From contig SSNP01000083.1 in the NCBI GenBank assembly GCA_006937955.1, positions 643,502 through 707,501 of the forward strand: 64,000 nt of DNA, written 5' to 3'. Below the pieces are notes generated by a model. The model had not been told where the DNA came from. It saw only the letters and a program-made list of their open reading frames with translations, and ran no database searches. Source of the stretch: Pachypanchax playfairii. Lineage: Eukaryota; Chordata; Actinopteri; Cyprinodontiformes; Aplocheilidae. Positions 1 through 12,740 of this stretch are shown in pieces; the first letter of the stretch is position 1, and each line of letters opens with the position of its first letter. Both the position numbers and the translations under genes were made by a program.

Positions 1-1416
1 GATATTATTCCCGCTGAGACCAGAATGTTGATAAACTGTGTACACTTGAAGCCGCAGCAGCTGATCACCCGGGCTCCGATGCAAAGATAAAACAACTGCA
101 CACTGTCACCAAATCACAGATTTCATTCGCAGCCCCAGTCACTTTCTCTCAGACCAGGTGTGTGTGTGGACGCTTGTCTGAGTCATGTCTGAGTTTAAAC
201 CCACCTCTTAAGAAATTCAGAAAGGAGTGGGAATAGAACCCTGAATTAAAAGACCGGTTGAAGCCAAACAATAACAAGAACCCATCACATTTACAAGTGT
301 GAAGTGTAAGTGAGGCCATTTATCGTTATCGAGGTGAGTTTATAAATCTGAGGCCATATCGCCCATCCCTACGCACCACCACAGTCCATGTAGGGCTGAG
401 CATGCAGCATGAGACTGAGAAGAAACCTGCTCGAGATCCAAGAGCAGGTTCCACCTGGGATCCCAGAACCACGGTCTTAATGAAATATGACATTGAGGCA
501 TGTGCTGAAATGACTGAAGCCTGATGGGATGGCAGATTAACTTAATAAATGAAGTGGTGGTTATAAACTCTGATGTCCAACTGAAAGACAAACTGTTCCA
601 GAAGCCGTCTTCAGTATCTGAAGCACATGTTCCTCTGTGTTTTGGAAAACCCTCCCGACGGGCCTCATACATTTTCCAGCGCTTGCAGAGTGCACACTCA
701 CACGCAATGATAATTCAAACAGCTTTCCTTCTGGGCCGGTCCACCTTCACGTGCTTCGCTTTGCAACACTGACAAATGGCTCTTGTGTAGTTTTGGAATA
801 TGGTGAACACCTGGATGATCTGAGGTCAGCGAGCGCCTCGGTTTGGAACGGAGCTCTAATTGAGTGAGAAGAGCTTGTGTTTAGAAACAGTCAAACAGTG
901 GGGAATTCCTGACACGAATCCAGCTCATCTCATTCCAAATATATGCCGAGTGCCACGTCTATATGAACAGAAGGGAAGGTTAAAAGCTTTCTGAGAGACA
1001 GAGGGACTCCAGCTGTGTGCTCTGTTTCTGACAGCTTCATTAAACGATAGCCGGACTGTATATAAACCTCCTTTTATTAAGACCAGAACATCATCAAAAT
1101 CCCATTTCCAATACGAATAAACTTAATGTAAAGTAAAGAGGTAGAGTGTCTGCTGCAGATTGGCTGATTCCATATCGCAGGTGCTTGGCCTGCGGTGTGT
1201 GTACAGAGACAGTCACGTGTCAACAGGGGATCAACAGTAGTTATTACTGTTGGCTCAGACGAGACACACTGTCTAAGGGTCAGGGGTGAGGTATGCCAGC
1301 CTGATTGTACAGTACTGCAGCAGGTGCTGACTCGGGGAGAAACTCAACTGTCAGGAGGAGGAGTGACAATCCAAAAGAAGACACACAAAGAGATTTAGAG
1401 AAAGAAAGGTGCGTAC
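1..1416 (-). other. grb10 intron after coding exon 7, left window edge
   Basis: This stretch starts at the donor GTACGC after coding exon 7 and runs off the window. I looked on the minus strand for the next expected coding segment (start of the PH domain) and did not find it. Several frames stay open for about 100 codons around 340-672, but they show no family similarity and no fitting splice borders. No repeat that I recognise is present. Confidence 0.6.
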
Positions 1417-1491
1417 CTGAAGGAGCTGAGAGGGTGGAATCGTGTGATCACTTTCCTGGCACCACGCCACCATGTGTTCTGGGAAAAATGT
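1417..1491 (-). CDS. grb10: grb10 coding exon 7 (RA-PH linker)
   Basis: This 75-bp, 25-codon exon encodes TFFPEHMVAWCQE and then a variable stretch ending PSQLLQ, residues 284-308. The segment links the RA domain to the PH domain in GRB7/10/14 proteins and matches the family pattern NFFPEQMVTWCQ. The acceptor is a pyrimidine-rich tract ending TTCTGCAACAG before 1491. The donor is CAG|GTACGC after 1417. Both ends are phase 0, so the exon joins the preceding one directly. It is only 403 bp from exon 6. The next exon should open with an NFLNSSS-like segment and is outside the window. Confidence 0.9.
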
Positions 1492-1894
1492 CTGTTGCAG
1501 AAGAAAGGTGACATGTCAGTTAGACGGGGAGGGTAATTACAGGGTGGGGGGGATTGTGACAGAAGCAGACGTCACACAGATGTCACTGGCACAGTCTGCA
1601 TCTGTCATAATATTTCACAAGAGCACGACAAGAAGGCAGAAACGTTCTTGTAACAACGAATGGCACAGGAAATTCAACTAAAGTCTGTTTTTTTAGTCAC
1701 TGAACTGTGGAGAAATAATGTTTTCTGTCATAATTTATTTCACAAATATCTTGTAAATAATTTAATTAAAAAAAAAAGAAGACAACCGTCGCCTCAGGTT
1801 TATATTTTCCCAGGCTGTAACATATATTTATATTAACTATCAGCTGTAACTTGACAAGTGAAGTAATTTCGGAGGAAAAAGAAAGATGACTAAC

Positions 1895-2010
1895 CAGAGG
1901 GTTTCTGAAGAACTCATATTTGGCATAGTTCTTCCTGAAGATAAATCTACTGTCGCTGTTCATGGACGCCTGGACTTGAACCACCAACTCGTGGTCCTCT
2001 AAACAACGTT
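1895..2010 (-). CDS. grb10: grb10 coding exon 6 (end of RA domain)
   Basis: This 116-bp exon starts with two bases (AA) that complete a Glu codon begun in exon 5, followed by 38 codons. It reads RCLEDHELVVQVQASMNSDS and then RFIFRKNYAKYEFFRNPL, residues 245-283. This is the C-terminal part of the Ras-associating domain plus the basic RKNYAKYEFF stretch that is nearly invariant in GRB10 and GRB14. The acceptor is TCCACTTTCAG before 2010, and the donor is CTG|GTTAGT after 1895. The phase (1 in, 0 out) fits both neighbours, which strongly supports the call. Confidence 0.95.
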
Positions 2011-5000
2011 CTGAAAGTGGAGAAAGAAGAATAAAAGTTCACAGCTAATCCTTTCAGTCGATTCTATCATTAACTTTTAATTAACAGTGTTGGATCAGAA
2101 AAATGAGAATTTACAATCAAAACAACACACGAACAAAGAGTTGATCTATAACATGTTTAAAACAGAAAGAGATTAGTCACCCACAATTCTGGTAAAGAAA
2201 GGGAAAGATAGAAAGTGGCATAATGAAACTGAAAGAAATTGTCATTTAGTGAAAAAGTTCAGGTTTTCCTTTAACCCCACCCCCCACCCCCACCCCAAGC
2301 ATGTGGCTTTTTTCCATTTCAAATAAATTCTTACAGTTCACAATTTCTAAATCTGTGTCTCAGCTTTACACATTTGTGCTTGCAAAAGCTTTGAAAATGT
2401 GAATGAAATGTTGTAAGACATTAAACTGAACCACACATAGTTCTATGTTATAATAAATTCAAACCAGCGCCTGCAGCGAAACAAAAAAAAAAAAAGCCAG
2501 TTCTGAATAAATCTCAGGCTTCATCTGCACTGTGGCCTGGAAGGATCTTAAATTACACACTGCTTTCATTGATTTGTGCTAATCAAACCAGCTGCGCCTG
2601 CTAACGTCGAGCCCGGCGCCCGAAACAAAGCTGCGATTCTACACAAGTCTGGCCTTGCACGAATGTGTTCAAAAAGGTTACAATTTATTTATTTATTTTG
2701 AATTAAAGTATAATTTATCCTTAACATTAGCAAAAAAAAAGTGTACTGTTTGGACCCAAGGAACGTGAGTTATAAAAGAACACCTCCATCACCTTTTATT
2801 TTCTCCCCGTCACGATCTCTGTACTCTGTCACGATTAATTTTGTTCCCTCCATTTCCACCTGTCACTTGATGAGTCAGTCATGTTTGAAAGCGTGACTTA
2901 CTCTGGCAACTCAAGATCACGTTGTTGTTAACCTCTTTGAACCCTTGAGGAAAAAATCAATATTACTTCTCTCAAAGGGCCAATTCATTGTTTTCCAGCA
3001 AAATGGGTTTAGGAATAAAACTCTATTTAAAAAAATACATTATTATTCTTTTATTAAAGTTTACTTTACAATTGTATGGAAAACAATAATTATTAGGGGA
3101 CATAGATCTGCAGAGCCAACTAATGGTGCGTTCACACTCACTGAAGTGCACGTAAACTAGCAGAAAACCCTTTAAAGCCTGAAACAGGAAATAATATAAA
3201 ATTAATGTTTTAAACTGAGGTGTCTATTTAGTAAAATATTTTTTAAGTAATAATGAATTATTATGTAATTTCCCTTTAGGTGCAAATAAAGTATAAGAAA
3301 AATATGTTTATTCTCATCATGATTTTATTTATTTTATTTATTCATTGCATTTTTTTGTGTGGTAGAAGGATTAGCGTTGGTACTCAGTATCAGCAAGTAC
3401 TCAGATCCAAGTATCAGTATCATATCGGTTTGAAAAAAGTGGTTTTGTTGCATCCCTAGAAATAATAATAATAATGGTAATAATAATAATTATTGTGATG
3501 TTGTTTTATGGTCATATAAAAAATAAATCCATAAATTTGGCACATAGTACTTAGATCCTCCATAAGAGGGCAGAAAATACATTTGGGGTTTGACACAGCA
3601 GGTTTTTGTGGAAAGCATAAATTCTGTTAAGCCTGTACGTCACTGGGTTCCTACTGTAGGGAAAAAATAGTGAGCAATCGTGAGGGGATTTCCTTAATGT
3701 CTAAAAATGTAAAAAGTTCCCAAGACAAATTTTGTCAATGATGCAATCATCCAAAACCCTTTAATGTCCATGAGTCAGAAAGTGTGAAAACAAACGTGAC
3801 CTATAAAACTAAGTTGTGACTGAATGGAGACTAAAAAAAGAATCTTGACATTTTAAGCAGAACTAAATTGCACATATAGAACATTTAAATACTCAACTCT
3901 TAAATCAAGATAAATTAAATATAAAAGCAGTTAATCGTATTTTTTTCTTGAGCCTAACGTGTTTTGGAACACGAGAGCTAAAACAGAGTTTATTCACTGC
4001 TGACATATCTTATTTACTGTGACCAAGACACATACACATATCAGTCATTTTGTCTTTGTTGTGTATAAAGCAAAAACTTTCAATTCTAACAAAGAATAAA
4101 TAGGATGTTGCTTCATTATATGTCATTTATGGAAAGCTCTACACTCTAAATACGATGAGTGGTAATTCCAGACGAGAAAAGAATATGGTTGCAGTACAGG
4201 TGCTTCATAATAGAAGAAGGCCTATAATAGAAACAGAGAGACTGAGCCAAAAAACATGATGTCATTCACAACAAGCACATCTAACTCTATCTGGTAACAG
4301 TGATGAGAAAAATAAGCAGATGATGGATGGTGAAATATTAGGTTAGAGCTTTGGGACTTTGGTGCTTAGACTAATATAATATATTTTCTAAAAGTTTCCT
4401 TGTCTTAAAAACAAACAACAACTCTGACAAAAGTTGTTAGAAATAAAATGTTTTTACACCAGAAACGCAGATTACAATCCTTCTTCTTCTTTCCAACATC
4501 TGCTTAACTGTGAGCAGTCGTTCTTAAGTGTTTTATAATTGCCCTCTCCTGGAGGGGAGGTTAGCTTTTTTTTAACATTAAACTGGCTGAAACTGCTGTA
4601 ATTCTGCCAAGATGAACACTAAACCATCCAAACATAAATGCAAAGAGATGAAATATTCAGGAGCAAGTTTTAACAGTTCCGTTTTTGGACTTTTTATTGA
4701 GTCGCTTCATCGTTACATCCATTCTGTGACATCGAAAGAGGATTTTTTTTGTTGATTTAAAACAGAAATATATCAGTTTTTGTAGCATGATAGCTTTGTT
4801 CGTTTTTCTCACATGTTGGTCATTAAAAACCATCATGTGTGTTTGCAGGTGAGTAGTTAGGAGGGACTTGTACATCTGCAGTACACAGTCTCTGGTTCCA
4901 AAGTTACAATATGGCTGCACCCGTAACGGGATGTAACGGCTTCACTTTTGGACAACAGCATCAAACAGATGCACGTCATCCGTCTTATACAGTCTATGAG

Positions 5001-5674
5001 TCTGGTGCAGTGGGTGCTTCATAATTCAGCCTCCGAGGCAGAACAAAAGGGAAACTCTAATGTAAAATAAAATGAAATGAAATAAATAAAGTCCTATATA
5101 AACCACATCCTCTCTCTTAGTCTGAAAAATAACTGATTTCTATCTTTTTCTCTTCAACAACAAACAAAAAACGACGGTACTCATAAATGATCAAAGTAGC
5201 GTCAAATTCAGAGCGAAACCTGGTCACATTTTGTGATTTGAGGAAGTTTCTGCAGCTGTCTGCTGTAACGAACCACCGCTTACAGTCAAGGTGCTGCTTA
5301 CATAGAAGAAAGTTGAAGATATTTCAGAACTCAAAAACTAAAAGTATTAATGTAAAATTCATCAGCATCATTACATAGAGCTCATAACACCTTTTCTATA
5401 TGAACTAGAATAACTCAGCCACTATGTTGCACCTAATTAGATCATTGGATATTTTAGCTCTGTGCTACATAACAAAGATGTGCACATTAAAACATGCCTG
5501 TGTGAGAATATGAGCCGTCGATCCAAGTGAGCAGCCATGAATCCATGCATGCATTGAAAGGAATGCACCTGTCATTAATTATATTCCGCGTCTCGGCTCA
5601 ATAATCCGCATCCGAGATTCTACGCAGATTAAAAAGCTGTATGTGACTGAATGTGTTATCACTCTGCCTCTTAC
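2011..5674 (-). other. grb10 intron between coding exons 5 and 6
   Basis: AT-rich intron of about 3.7 kb. It holds a fragment of a hAT-like MITE (3340-3460, listed separately), several homopolymer runs and the poly-C tract near 2276-2296. I see no further exon or RNA gene in it. Confidence 0.8.
3340..3460. repeat. Fragment of a hAT-like MITE
   Basis: About 120 bp matching the right part of the larger copy at 9093-9432. Both contain TTGCATTTTTTTGTGTGGTA, the phrase AAGTACTCAGATCCAAGTAT and the end TTGAAAAAAGTGGT..TGTTGCATCCCTA. The terminal TAGGGATGCAAC (read inward on the minus strand) is of the kind seen in hAT elements. The family assignment is by recognition only. Confidence 0.6.
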
Positions 5675-5831
5675 CTAACCCTAACAGCGTGTGGTGTTCC
5701 ACAAGTGCCCAACTGTTGTCATCGACACAATGGCTTTTATAAACCAGGAGCTGGCAAAGGTCTTTGGCGGTCATGTCCGCGGGGATCTCCACAACCTTGC
5801 CGATGCCATCTTCGCTGAAGATTTTTACGAT
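5675..5831 (-). CDS. grb10: grb10 coding exon 5 (start of RA domain)
   Basis: This 157-bp exon opens in phase 0 with IVKIFSEDGIGKVVEIPADM, followed by TAKDLCQLLVYKSHCVDDNS and WALVEHHTLLGL. It ends on the first base of a Glu codon (residues 193-244). This is the N-terminal two thirds of the Ras-associating domain, a ubiquitin-fold domain that binds Ras-type GTPases and, with PH, membranes. The acceptor is CATTGTAG before 5831, and the donor is TTAG|GTAAGAG after 5675. It is about 20.7 kb downstream of exon 4. A second possible upstream partner lies only 1.2 kb away at 7039-7083, in the same phase. Confidence 0.96.
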
Positions 5832-7038
5832 CTACAATGGAAACAGAGAATTTAGTTGTAATACTTACAGACAGCGTGAAGGAAGAAAAAAGAATTCACA
5901 TTTTTGGTTAAATCCAGTTTTTTAATGAACAATTAAAACATCTGGTTTGTGATGAAAATATTAAATGTAGATTTTTTGGAAATCCAGCTTAAGGGTGGGT
6001 GAAGCCAGTAGTTTTCCTCTTCAAAGTCTTTATCATTTGGCACCCCGGGAACTCTATAGAATACTCTTGACTTGTCATTATGACACACAATAGAAAACGA
6101 CAGATTTTAAAGAGTATGTAGCAATTTGTGGTGTTAGAAATCACAGAGAAGTCTCTCTTATGGCAACTTCTCAGTGTGATACAGAAACAAATATATCATA
6201 ATGTATAACAAGCATCTACGCTTGTGAAGTCCAAATGAGTACATACACAATTACAGCTTCTCGAAATGGATGAGAGACACATTTCAGCATGAACCACACA
6301 TGCAAGCACAACCATGTTTACAACGAAGCTGTCTATTCAGATCAAATATGTCTTTATGTCTCACAAAATTAAGAATAACTCATGATTCCGTTTTGTGTAT
6401 ATTGATAATATTGATGAAAACACTCACAGGCACTTAACTATCAGAGAAATAATTTGAGCTAGGTGACGACAAAGCCTTTACCCACAATATCTCATTAAAA
6501 CAACTAAATCTTTTTTCCAACATATAATGCAGGAAATAGAAATGTTAAATATGTAGCAATCTTCTAAAATCAAATTTTCAGTTAGGTAACTTAATTTTTT
6601 TATTAAAGAAGAATGTAAAATAAGAGAAAATGCAACGGCTCGCCAAGACCGGAGCAGCCAACTTTTTAAGTTGTGGAAGATTCCTGCCTCGACGGCCCAC
6701 TCAAGAATCCAGACTTCACATCCAGTGTGTACAAGCTACTGCAATAATACAAAAGCTGTTTGACAATTTAACTTACTTTCCAAATTCAAAACAACCACGA
6801 AACAAGATTCTCTTTACCTCACAGAACGAGAAGCAAGGAATCCCCAAGCAGACATTTTTCATTTGTTTTTATTGCCCAATAGTTGAAAGTGAAAATTACC
6901 CACTGAGACATTAACATATCAAATTTATTACCTTTGGGTAAGTGTGGCAGCACTTCAAAGAGAAACAGACTGACTGAAGGAGGCAAAGACAGACACATGA
7001 AAAGAAGTCAAGAGAAAGAGAGAGAGGTCTTATCTTAC

Positions 7039-7083
7039 CTCCACGGCCCGTAATAAACAGCAGTCTGGAGAACACGAAGGCAT
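7039..7083 (-). CDS. grb10: Candidate alternative first coding exon of grb10
   Basis: On the minus strand an ATG at 7083 (G at -3) opens 15 codons, MPSCSPDCCLLRAVE, and is followed directly by a strong donor, GAG|GTAAGATAA. The last codon is complete, so splicing to the phase-0 exon at 5831 gives ..LLRAVE-IVKIFSEDG.. in frame. The upstream frame is closed by a TGA at 7113-7111. I see no convincing pyrimidine tract and acceptor just upstream, so a first exon fits better than a cassette exon. The product would be GRB10 lacking residues 1-192, including the proline-rich motif, but keeping the RA domain and everything after it. Seen: the ATG, frame, donor and phase. Inferred: that it is transcribed. 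Confidence 0.45.
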
Positions 7084-7520
7084 TTCTGGAGTGAGTCTGG
7101 TTTTACAAACTCACTCACACACGCACACAGTCGCTAAAACTGAAAACCTTGTCGTACAGTCGACTTTTCTCCGCCAGGAAACACAGCTGTGCTACCTATA
7201 ACATTCCTATACCATCGCATTAGTGTCTCAGTCTGTCTCAAAGCTGCCTGCTGCCCCCCCCTCCAAAAAAAAAAGAAAAAGTCAGTATGGATTAAAGCTG
7301 GAGTGTGTGCAGCACACACTCTGAGACAGAACCAGCCGGCGAAGGATGGCAGCAGGTACAGTGCAGTGCTTCTAGTGCCGGCTCAGTCTGACAACTATCG
7401 TCCTTCCTCTCCTTCCTTTCCTCTCCCTCCCCCTTACAAAGGGTTACAGCCTGAGCCACGGGCTCTGAGGCAGACTGAATCAAACCACACACTCACCAAC
7501 CAATCATAAAGCTGCAACCG
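7084..7520 (-). promoter_or_regulatory. Possible internal grb10 promoter region
   Basis: This is the sequence just upstream of the candidate alternative first exon. Read on the minus strand it contains an inverted CCAAT box (ATGATTGGTTGG, about 7496-7507) and a weak TATA-like TTATAGG near 7196-7202. It is richer in G+C than the surrounding intron. None of these elements is decisive. The call depends on the exon at 7039-7083 being real. Confidence 0.2.
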
Positions 7521-7533
7521 GGCTGATGTAATC

Positions 7534-7600
7534 ATTCCCACACAGACACACACACACAACCTCCCGGAGAGCAACACACACACACTCCAGCAGACACACA
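7534..7600. repeat. CA-rich simple repeat
   Basis: Interrupted CA/ACAC runs. They leave cysteine/valine-rich open frames on the minus strand that are not genes. Confidence 0.8.
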
Positions 7601-8154
7601 GACGCACAGTCATGCACAGACACAGCAAACTTTTTCAGACCTCATGCAGCTTCAGTTTCTTTTTCGAGCTCAATGCACGAGGGATCATTTGAGAAGGGCG
7701 TGGAGCGGAGAGGAGGAGCAGCGAGAGGAAGGGGAGAAAAAAAAGGAAGGAGAGAAAACATTTGTTGCTTCTCTAGACTCAAAGGTTTGAAATGAAGGTT
7801 TGCTGGTCGGTGTGCTTTTTTTTTCCCCTCTCTCTCGTCCTCCCTGCAGTCTTCTCTTCCTCCCTCTGCTGCTCCCTTCCTGTGGCTGAACTTTTCATAG
7901 AGTAAAAGGAAAAGAAAAATAAAAAGTGGAGACTTTTGCAGTAAGAAATGCCTGACAGTAAGTTGTTCTTGGAATGGAGAGGTGTGCATGTGTGGGTGAG
8001 GCGTAATCAGAAGTAGAAATAAGGAAATAGTGAAAAAATTAGTTATCAGTCATAAAATATTATTACGGAGGGGAACTTTGCAGGGTGATGAAACGAGGAA
8101 CAAGGGTAAGACAAAAAGACTTGGACATGCACAGATGCACTTATATGTGTATGT

Positions 8155-8155
8155 G

Positions 8156-8186
<31 letters not shown>

Positions 8187-8190
8187 GAAG
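8155..8190. repeat. GA/GATA microsatellite
   Basis: Run of GAGAGAGATAGAGAGA units. It explains the Ser/Leu-rich open frames on the opposite strand. Confidence 0.85.
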
Positions 8191-9092
8191 AAAAGGACAG
8201 ACGGATGTGAGAAGCGAAGGAAAAAAGAGGGGGAAGCAGAGAGAAGTGAGAGACACCAGTCTGGTGACACACTGCAGCAAAATGTGGAGTATGAATGCTT
8301 TCCACTGTTAACTACATATCTGGCCTGCACAGCTGCACTCCCACCCAACCTCTCGCTGCCACGGCACTCAGCCAGTCCAGCAACACACTCCCGGGGACTT
8401 TGTCAGAGTGTGTCAGCAAGAAGGGGGGAAAGCCCCGAGGAAGGCTGCACGCATCAAGGAGAAGTTCACACATGCGGAGCCTACATTTTCAGCTCAGAAG
8501 AGACATTACATGTAAACATTTAGTTAGAATTTCAGGTTCTGACGAGCAGTTCAACGGGTTTAACGTGAGCTTTGATTCAAAGTAACAGAAGGGTTGTTAC
8601 AGTAACAGCCATTTGGCAAGTTTGATCCCAAGTTTAGTTTCGAAAAGTCACCTGATAAACCTACACAGTCCTTTGTTACTTATTGAGAAGAAATACGTGT
8701 TTCTAACATACGTACGAAAAAACGACAATGTAAAATCCAGAATTTAGTTTAAAACATCAAGTCTGAGTTTGTAATATTATAGTATGTAAACAGAGTCACA
8801 CCTTCACATAGGAACACATCAAATACAGATTTGAAAATGCTATGTGAGACCATAATACTGTTGAAATATAGATTATATAACCCCAATGCAAAAGGCATGA
8901 GATGAAACTGGCACAAAGAGAGCAGAGAAGGGAAATCAGGACAGAGTGTAGGCAGCTGGTAGGAGTAAGCAGTACATTAAAGATGCAAGTGGCCCACAGG
9001 TTTGTGCAGGAGCATTTACAGTTCTGATTCTGTCTGTTTGGAGGTAAATGTAGCCGATGAATCTGTTCAGAGAGGAAGAGGTTTCAACTCTG

Positions 9093-9432
9093 TTGGTGAA
9101 GAAGTATCGGGGCCGATACTATTCTAATGTACTCATATTGGCTAGTTAACCGATACCATGAACCAATATTTAAAATGTGGAAATTCTGCAAAAGTTTCAC
9201 AGAAAATGTTAATTTTTCACTTAAAATGTTAGTTTTGTGGTCATTTTTATTAATGTTTTACTTTTAATCTAATTCACCATCATTTGTTGTAACAAGCAGA
9301 GAAGAAAATAAAATCTGTCTTCCAATTCGTTGCATTTTTTTGTGTGGTAGAAGTATCGGCATTAGTACTCAGTATCGGTAAGTACTCAGATCCAAGTATC
9401 GGTTTGAAAAAAGTGGTATTGTTGCATCCCTA
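9093..9432. repeat. hAT-like MITE, longer copy
   Basis: About 340 bp carrying the GTATCGG/CCGATAC words repeated in both orientations, then the segment shared with 3340-3460, ending TGTTGCATCCCTA. No coding capacity. I could not place its left end sharply. Assignment to hAT rests on the TAGGGATGCAAC-like terminus. Confidence 0.55.
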
Positions 9433-10630
9433 ATGCTCAATAGTAGCAATGAACGCAGACAAGGTCTGTTAAGATCCCAAAGTTTTTTTGTATGTTATCT
9501 AATTAGCTATACTTTTTAATAATCAGGATTTGTAAATGCGGGACAACGACCCGTCTATGATCTCAATGATCAGAATGTTGCACTCATCTGAAAAACCTTT
9601 TTCAGTTTAAAGGCAAAAACAGTGATGTTCTCCTGCAAACTAACCGCATTCTAGATATCTGCAGCCCATCAATATGCAGCTACACAATAGAAGATCATAG
9701 TCCATTAGCATGATGCTACCACATACTGTATGCTAAGTCAAGGCCTCAGAATATATTGAAATCCTTATTGACCAAGTCACATCGGTGCACACTTGAACAT
9801 GGATATGCTGCCACTATGATAATAAGTTCAGAGGACGCTCAAACCTGCTGCGGACTTATCAAACTCCACTGTGTCGACACAGACACTCGTCTGCACAGAC
9901 TACCCACATTCTGGCTAATTTTTTACATCACAGCAGTGTGAAGGTGTCATCCAGGTGTGAAGGGGGTCTCAGATTGGTTTAACTATTTTTTTCTACATTG
10001 TGTTCACTTACAATTTCTTATTAAAGGATTTCCTTGAAGACTCAGTTGTTAAAAGTTTTATTAAAGAAAAAAAGTTGTAGAAGTTTTCTCTAGCCTCTAA
10101 TGCAAAATACTTGCTGCTTGTGGTGACACAAGTTTTTAACACTGACTCTAGAGAGGTATAAGAGCACTTATGTAAGTCTTTTGTCCTTTTAACTTCGGTC
10201 ACTGAGAGCAGCAGGGTCTCTGTGTGTGTCTGCAGTGGATCACAGAGAATAAGCAGTTATTAAATAGAAGTTGTGTGGCAACACCAAAAGTTGAAGACAT
10301 AATGTTTAACTTTGATTTCCTCCGTTTTTTGGTTTCAGCATCAGTTTGAACAGATTTTTTAAAAGATCAATTCAAATACATTGAGACGCCAAAACAGTTA
10401 AAGGTTTTTGCCTCTGGAGGAAGCAGCCTTGTAAGTTAAAATGCTAACCAGTAACTGCTCAACCAGTATGAATGATCAGAGTAGCACACTGACATAGTTA
10501 ACTGTGGGTGTTAATCCCAACAGTCAGCTGATAGGGATCAGCTGGGAGAGTGTGGGGTTTCACTGCTCGGCCTAAATCAACATAATGCTTCTTCTTTTTA
10601 CTGCCTTCACTGGGAAAGAAATCAGATGAC

Positions 10631-10632
<2 letters not shown>

Positions 10633-10665
<33 letters not shown>

Positions 10666-11267
10666 ACAAGTGTGTTTTGGTATCCTTATGGGGACCGTCC
10701 ATTGACTTCCATTGATTTTAGTAACTAGATTTATACCTAACCCAAACCCTTTTACTAACCTTAACCATTACTGATCTATAACTAACCCTAAGACTAACTG
10801 AAACTCTATTCACACCATACCTATAAACCTAACCCCTAACCCTAAAAAGGGGAGTCCCCCTCATGGGGACCAGGCTTCGGTCCCCACAAGAACCCTCGGA
10901 CCCCAGAAAGATAGTAAAAGTCAGGAAACGGGTCCCCAGGAGGTCAGAAATACAAACCCACACACACACACACACACACACCCACAAGTGTGTTTTGGTA
11001 TCCTTATGGGGACCGTCCATTGACTTCCATTGATTTTAGTAACTAGATTTATACCTAACCCAAACCCTTTTACTAACCTTAACCATTACTGATCTATAAC
11101 TAACCCTAAGACTAACTGAAACTCTATTCACACCATACCTATAAACCTAACCCCTAACCCTAAAAAGGGGAGTCCCCCTCATGGGGACCAGGCTTCGGTC
11201 CCCACAAGAACCCTCGGACCCCAGAAAGATAGTAAAAGTCAGGAAACGGGCCCCCAGGAGGTCAGAA

Positions 11268-11349
<82 letters not shown>

Positions 11350-11639
11350 ACAAGTGTGTTTTGGTATCCTTATGGGGACCGTCCATTGACTTCCATTGAT
11401 TTTAGTAACTAGATTTATACCTAACCCAAACCCTTTTACTAACCTTAACCATTACTGATCTATAACTAACCCTAAGACTAACTGAAACTCTATTCACACC
11501 ATACCTATAAACCTAACCCCTAACCCTAAAAAGGGGAGTCCCCCTCATGGGGACCAGGCTTCGGTCCCCACAAGAACCCTCGGACCCCAGAAAGATAGTA
11601 AAAGTCAGGAAACGGGTCCCCAGGAGGTCAGAAATACAA

Positions 11640-11716
<77 letters not shown>
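10633..11716. repeat. Three tandem units joined by CA microsatellites
   Basis: A unit beginning CCCACAAGTGTGTTTTGG starts at 10664, 10981 and 11347. Each has about 290 bp of unique sequence followed by a CA run of different length: about 10 repeats after unit 1, about 38 after unit 2 and about 36 after unit 3, with another CA run before unit 1. The unique parts are nearly identical; unit 2 differs by CGGGCCC for CGGGTCC and by a short CAAACC deletion. Each contains a small inverted repeat (GGGGACC..GGTCCCC) and degenerate telomere-like words (CCTAACCC). Open frames across it are artefacts of the repeats. Confidence 0.92.
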
Positions 11717-11717
<1 letters not shown>

Positions 11718-12740
11718 GTTTGCAAGGTAATTTCATGCTTTTAAACCAGTCCTCATTTTGGTGGAGCAGAGCAGGGCCACTCAACCACTGTGATGACTCA
11801 GGTCTGATAACTGCCCAGTGATGTAATGCCTCAGGGAGAATCTGAAAGCTTCAGGCAACACACACACACAATCTGCCTCTCATACACACACAGACACACA
11901 CACGTGAACCTCTTTGAGAATCATCTCCTGATTTATAAATAGTTCCACTGGTATTACAGTCACATTACCAGCCATTACATCAGTTAGGAGTTACTAAAAG
12001 ACTATTAGCCATCAGGCATACAATCCTACACTCACATCAGGAGCCATTAGTTACAAGCGTTGTGAAGCATCTGAAAGCAACCTGGCTAACAGCTGTGCAG
12101 ACTGAACTTTTTATCTACAATTAAAATGATGGAACAGAGTAGAAGTTCATAAAATCTGTTATTTTAAGTTATTTTATATGAATTTCTTGACAATCCCAGT
12201 GGAAGCATGACCAAACTGAAAAAATTAACAATAATTTTTTGGTTCCCGCTAAACCAGGCAGGCACTTTCCTGTTTTGAGTTATCCATGAGTTAACCAGGG
12301 TGTGTACACTCGAGATGTGGGTCGTTGCAACACCGCAATTCTTTTCTTATTTTAACTGTTCTGTTGTAGAACTTTTGTATAAAACATTTTCCACTTGTGG
12401 GGTTCAACCCCTCCAGACTGATTGGCAGAAACCGTTGTTTGTCTGAGGTCACTGAGGTGTTTAATCCTTCGTATTGTGTCAACACACACCTGTATGCTCC
12501 CGACCTGCTAATTCCTGCTAGCATAGAGGTGTTCACGCCTGCTGATGTTCAATTAATGAAGTACATTTGAGCGGCAGTACTTGTACCATCCGAAATGCAG
12601 AAAAGTTGGACTTGTTTTTGTTTTTTTTACAACTTTAGCATTTTAGCTTCTTTTTGTTTAGTAATTACTGTTGTGTTATTATAACACTTGAGAATAGATT
12701 CAAATAATGTCAAAACCTGCTAAAGATAGAATCCTTTTAT

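Noticed and set aside
340..672. 110-codon minus-strand frame, considered as the next grb10 exon
   Set aside because: No PH-domain similarity and no splice borders in the needed phase.
10740..10850. CCTAACCC words, considered as an interstitial telomere
   Set aside because: The words are degenerate and part of a unit repeated with unique sequence, not a (TTAGGG)n tract.
11147..11744. Open frames through the CA/GT tracts, with Cys-Val or Thr-His repeats
   Set aside because: They are translations of microsatellites and of the tandem unit. The same frames recur in each unit without a start context or splice signals.
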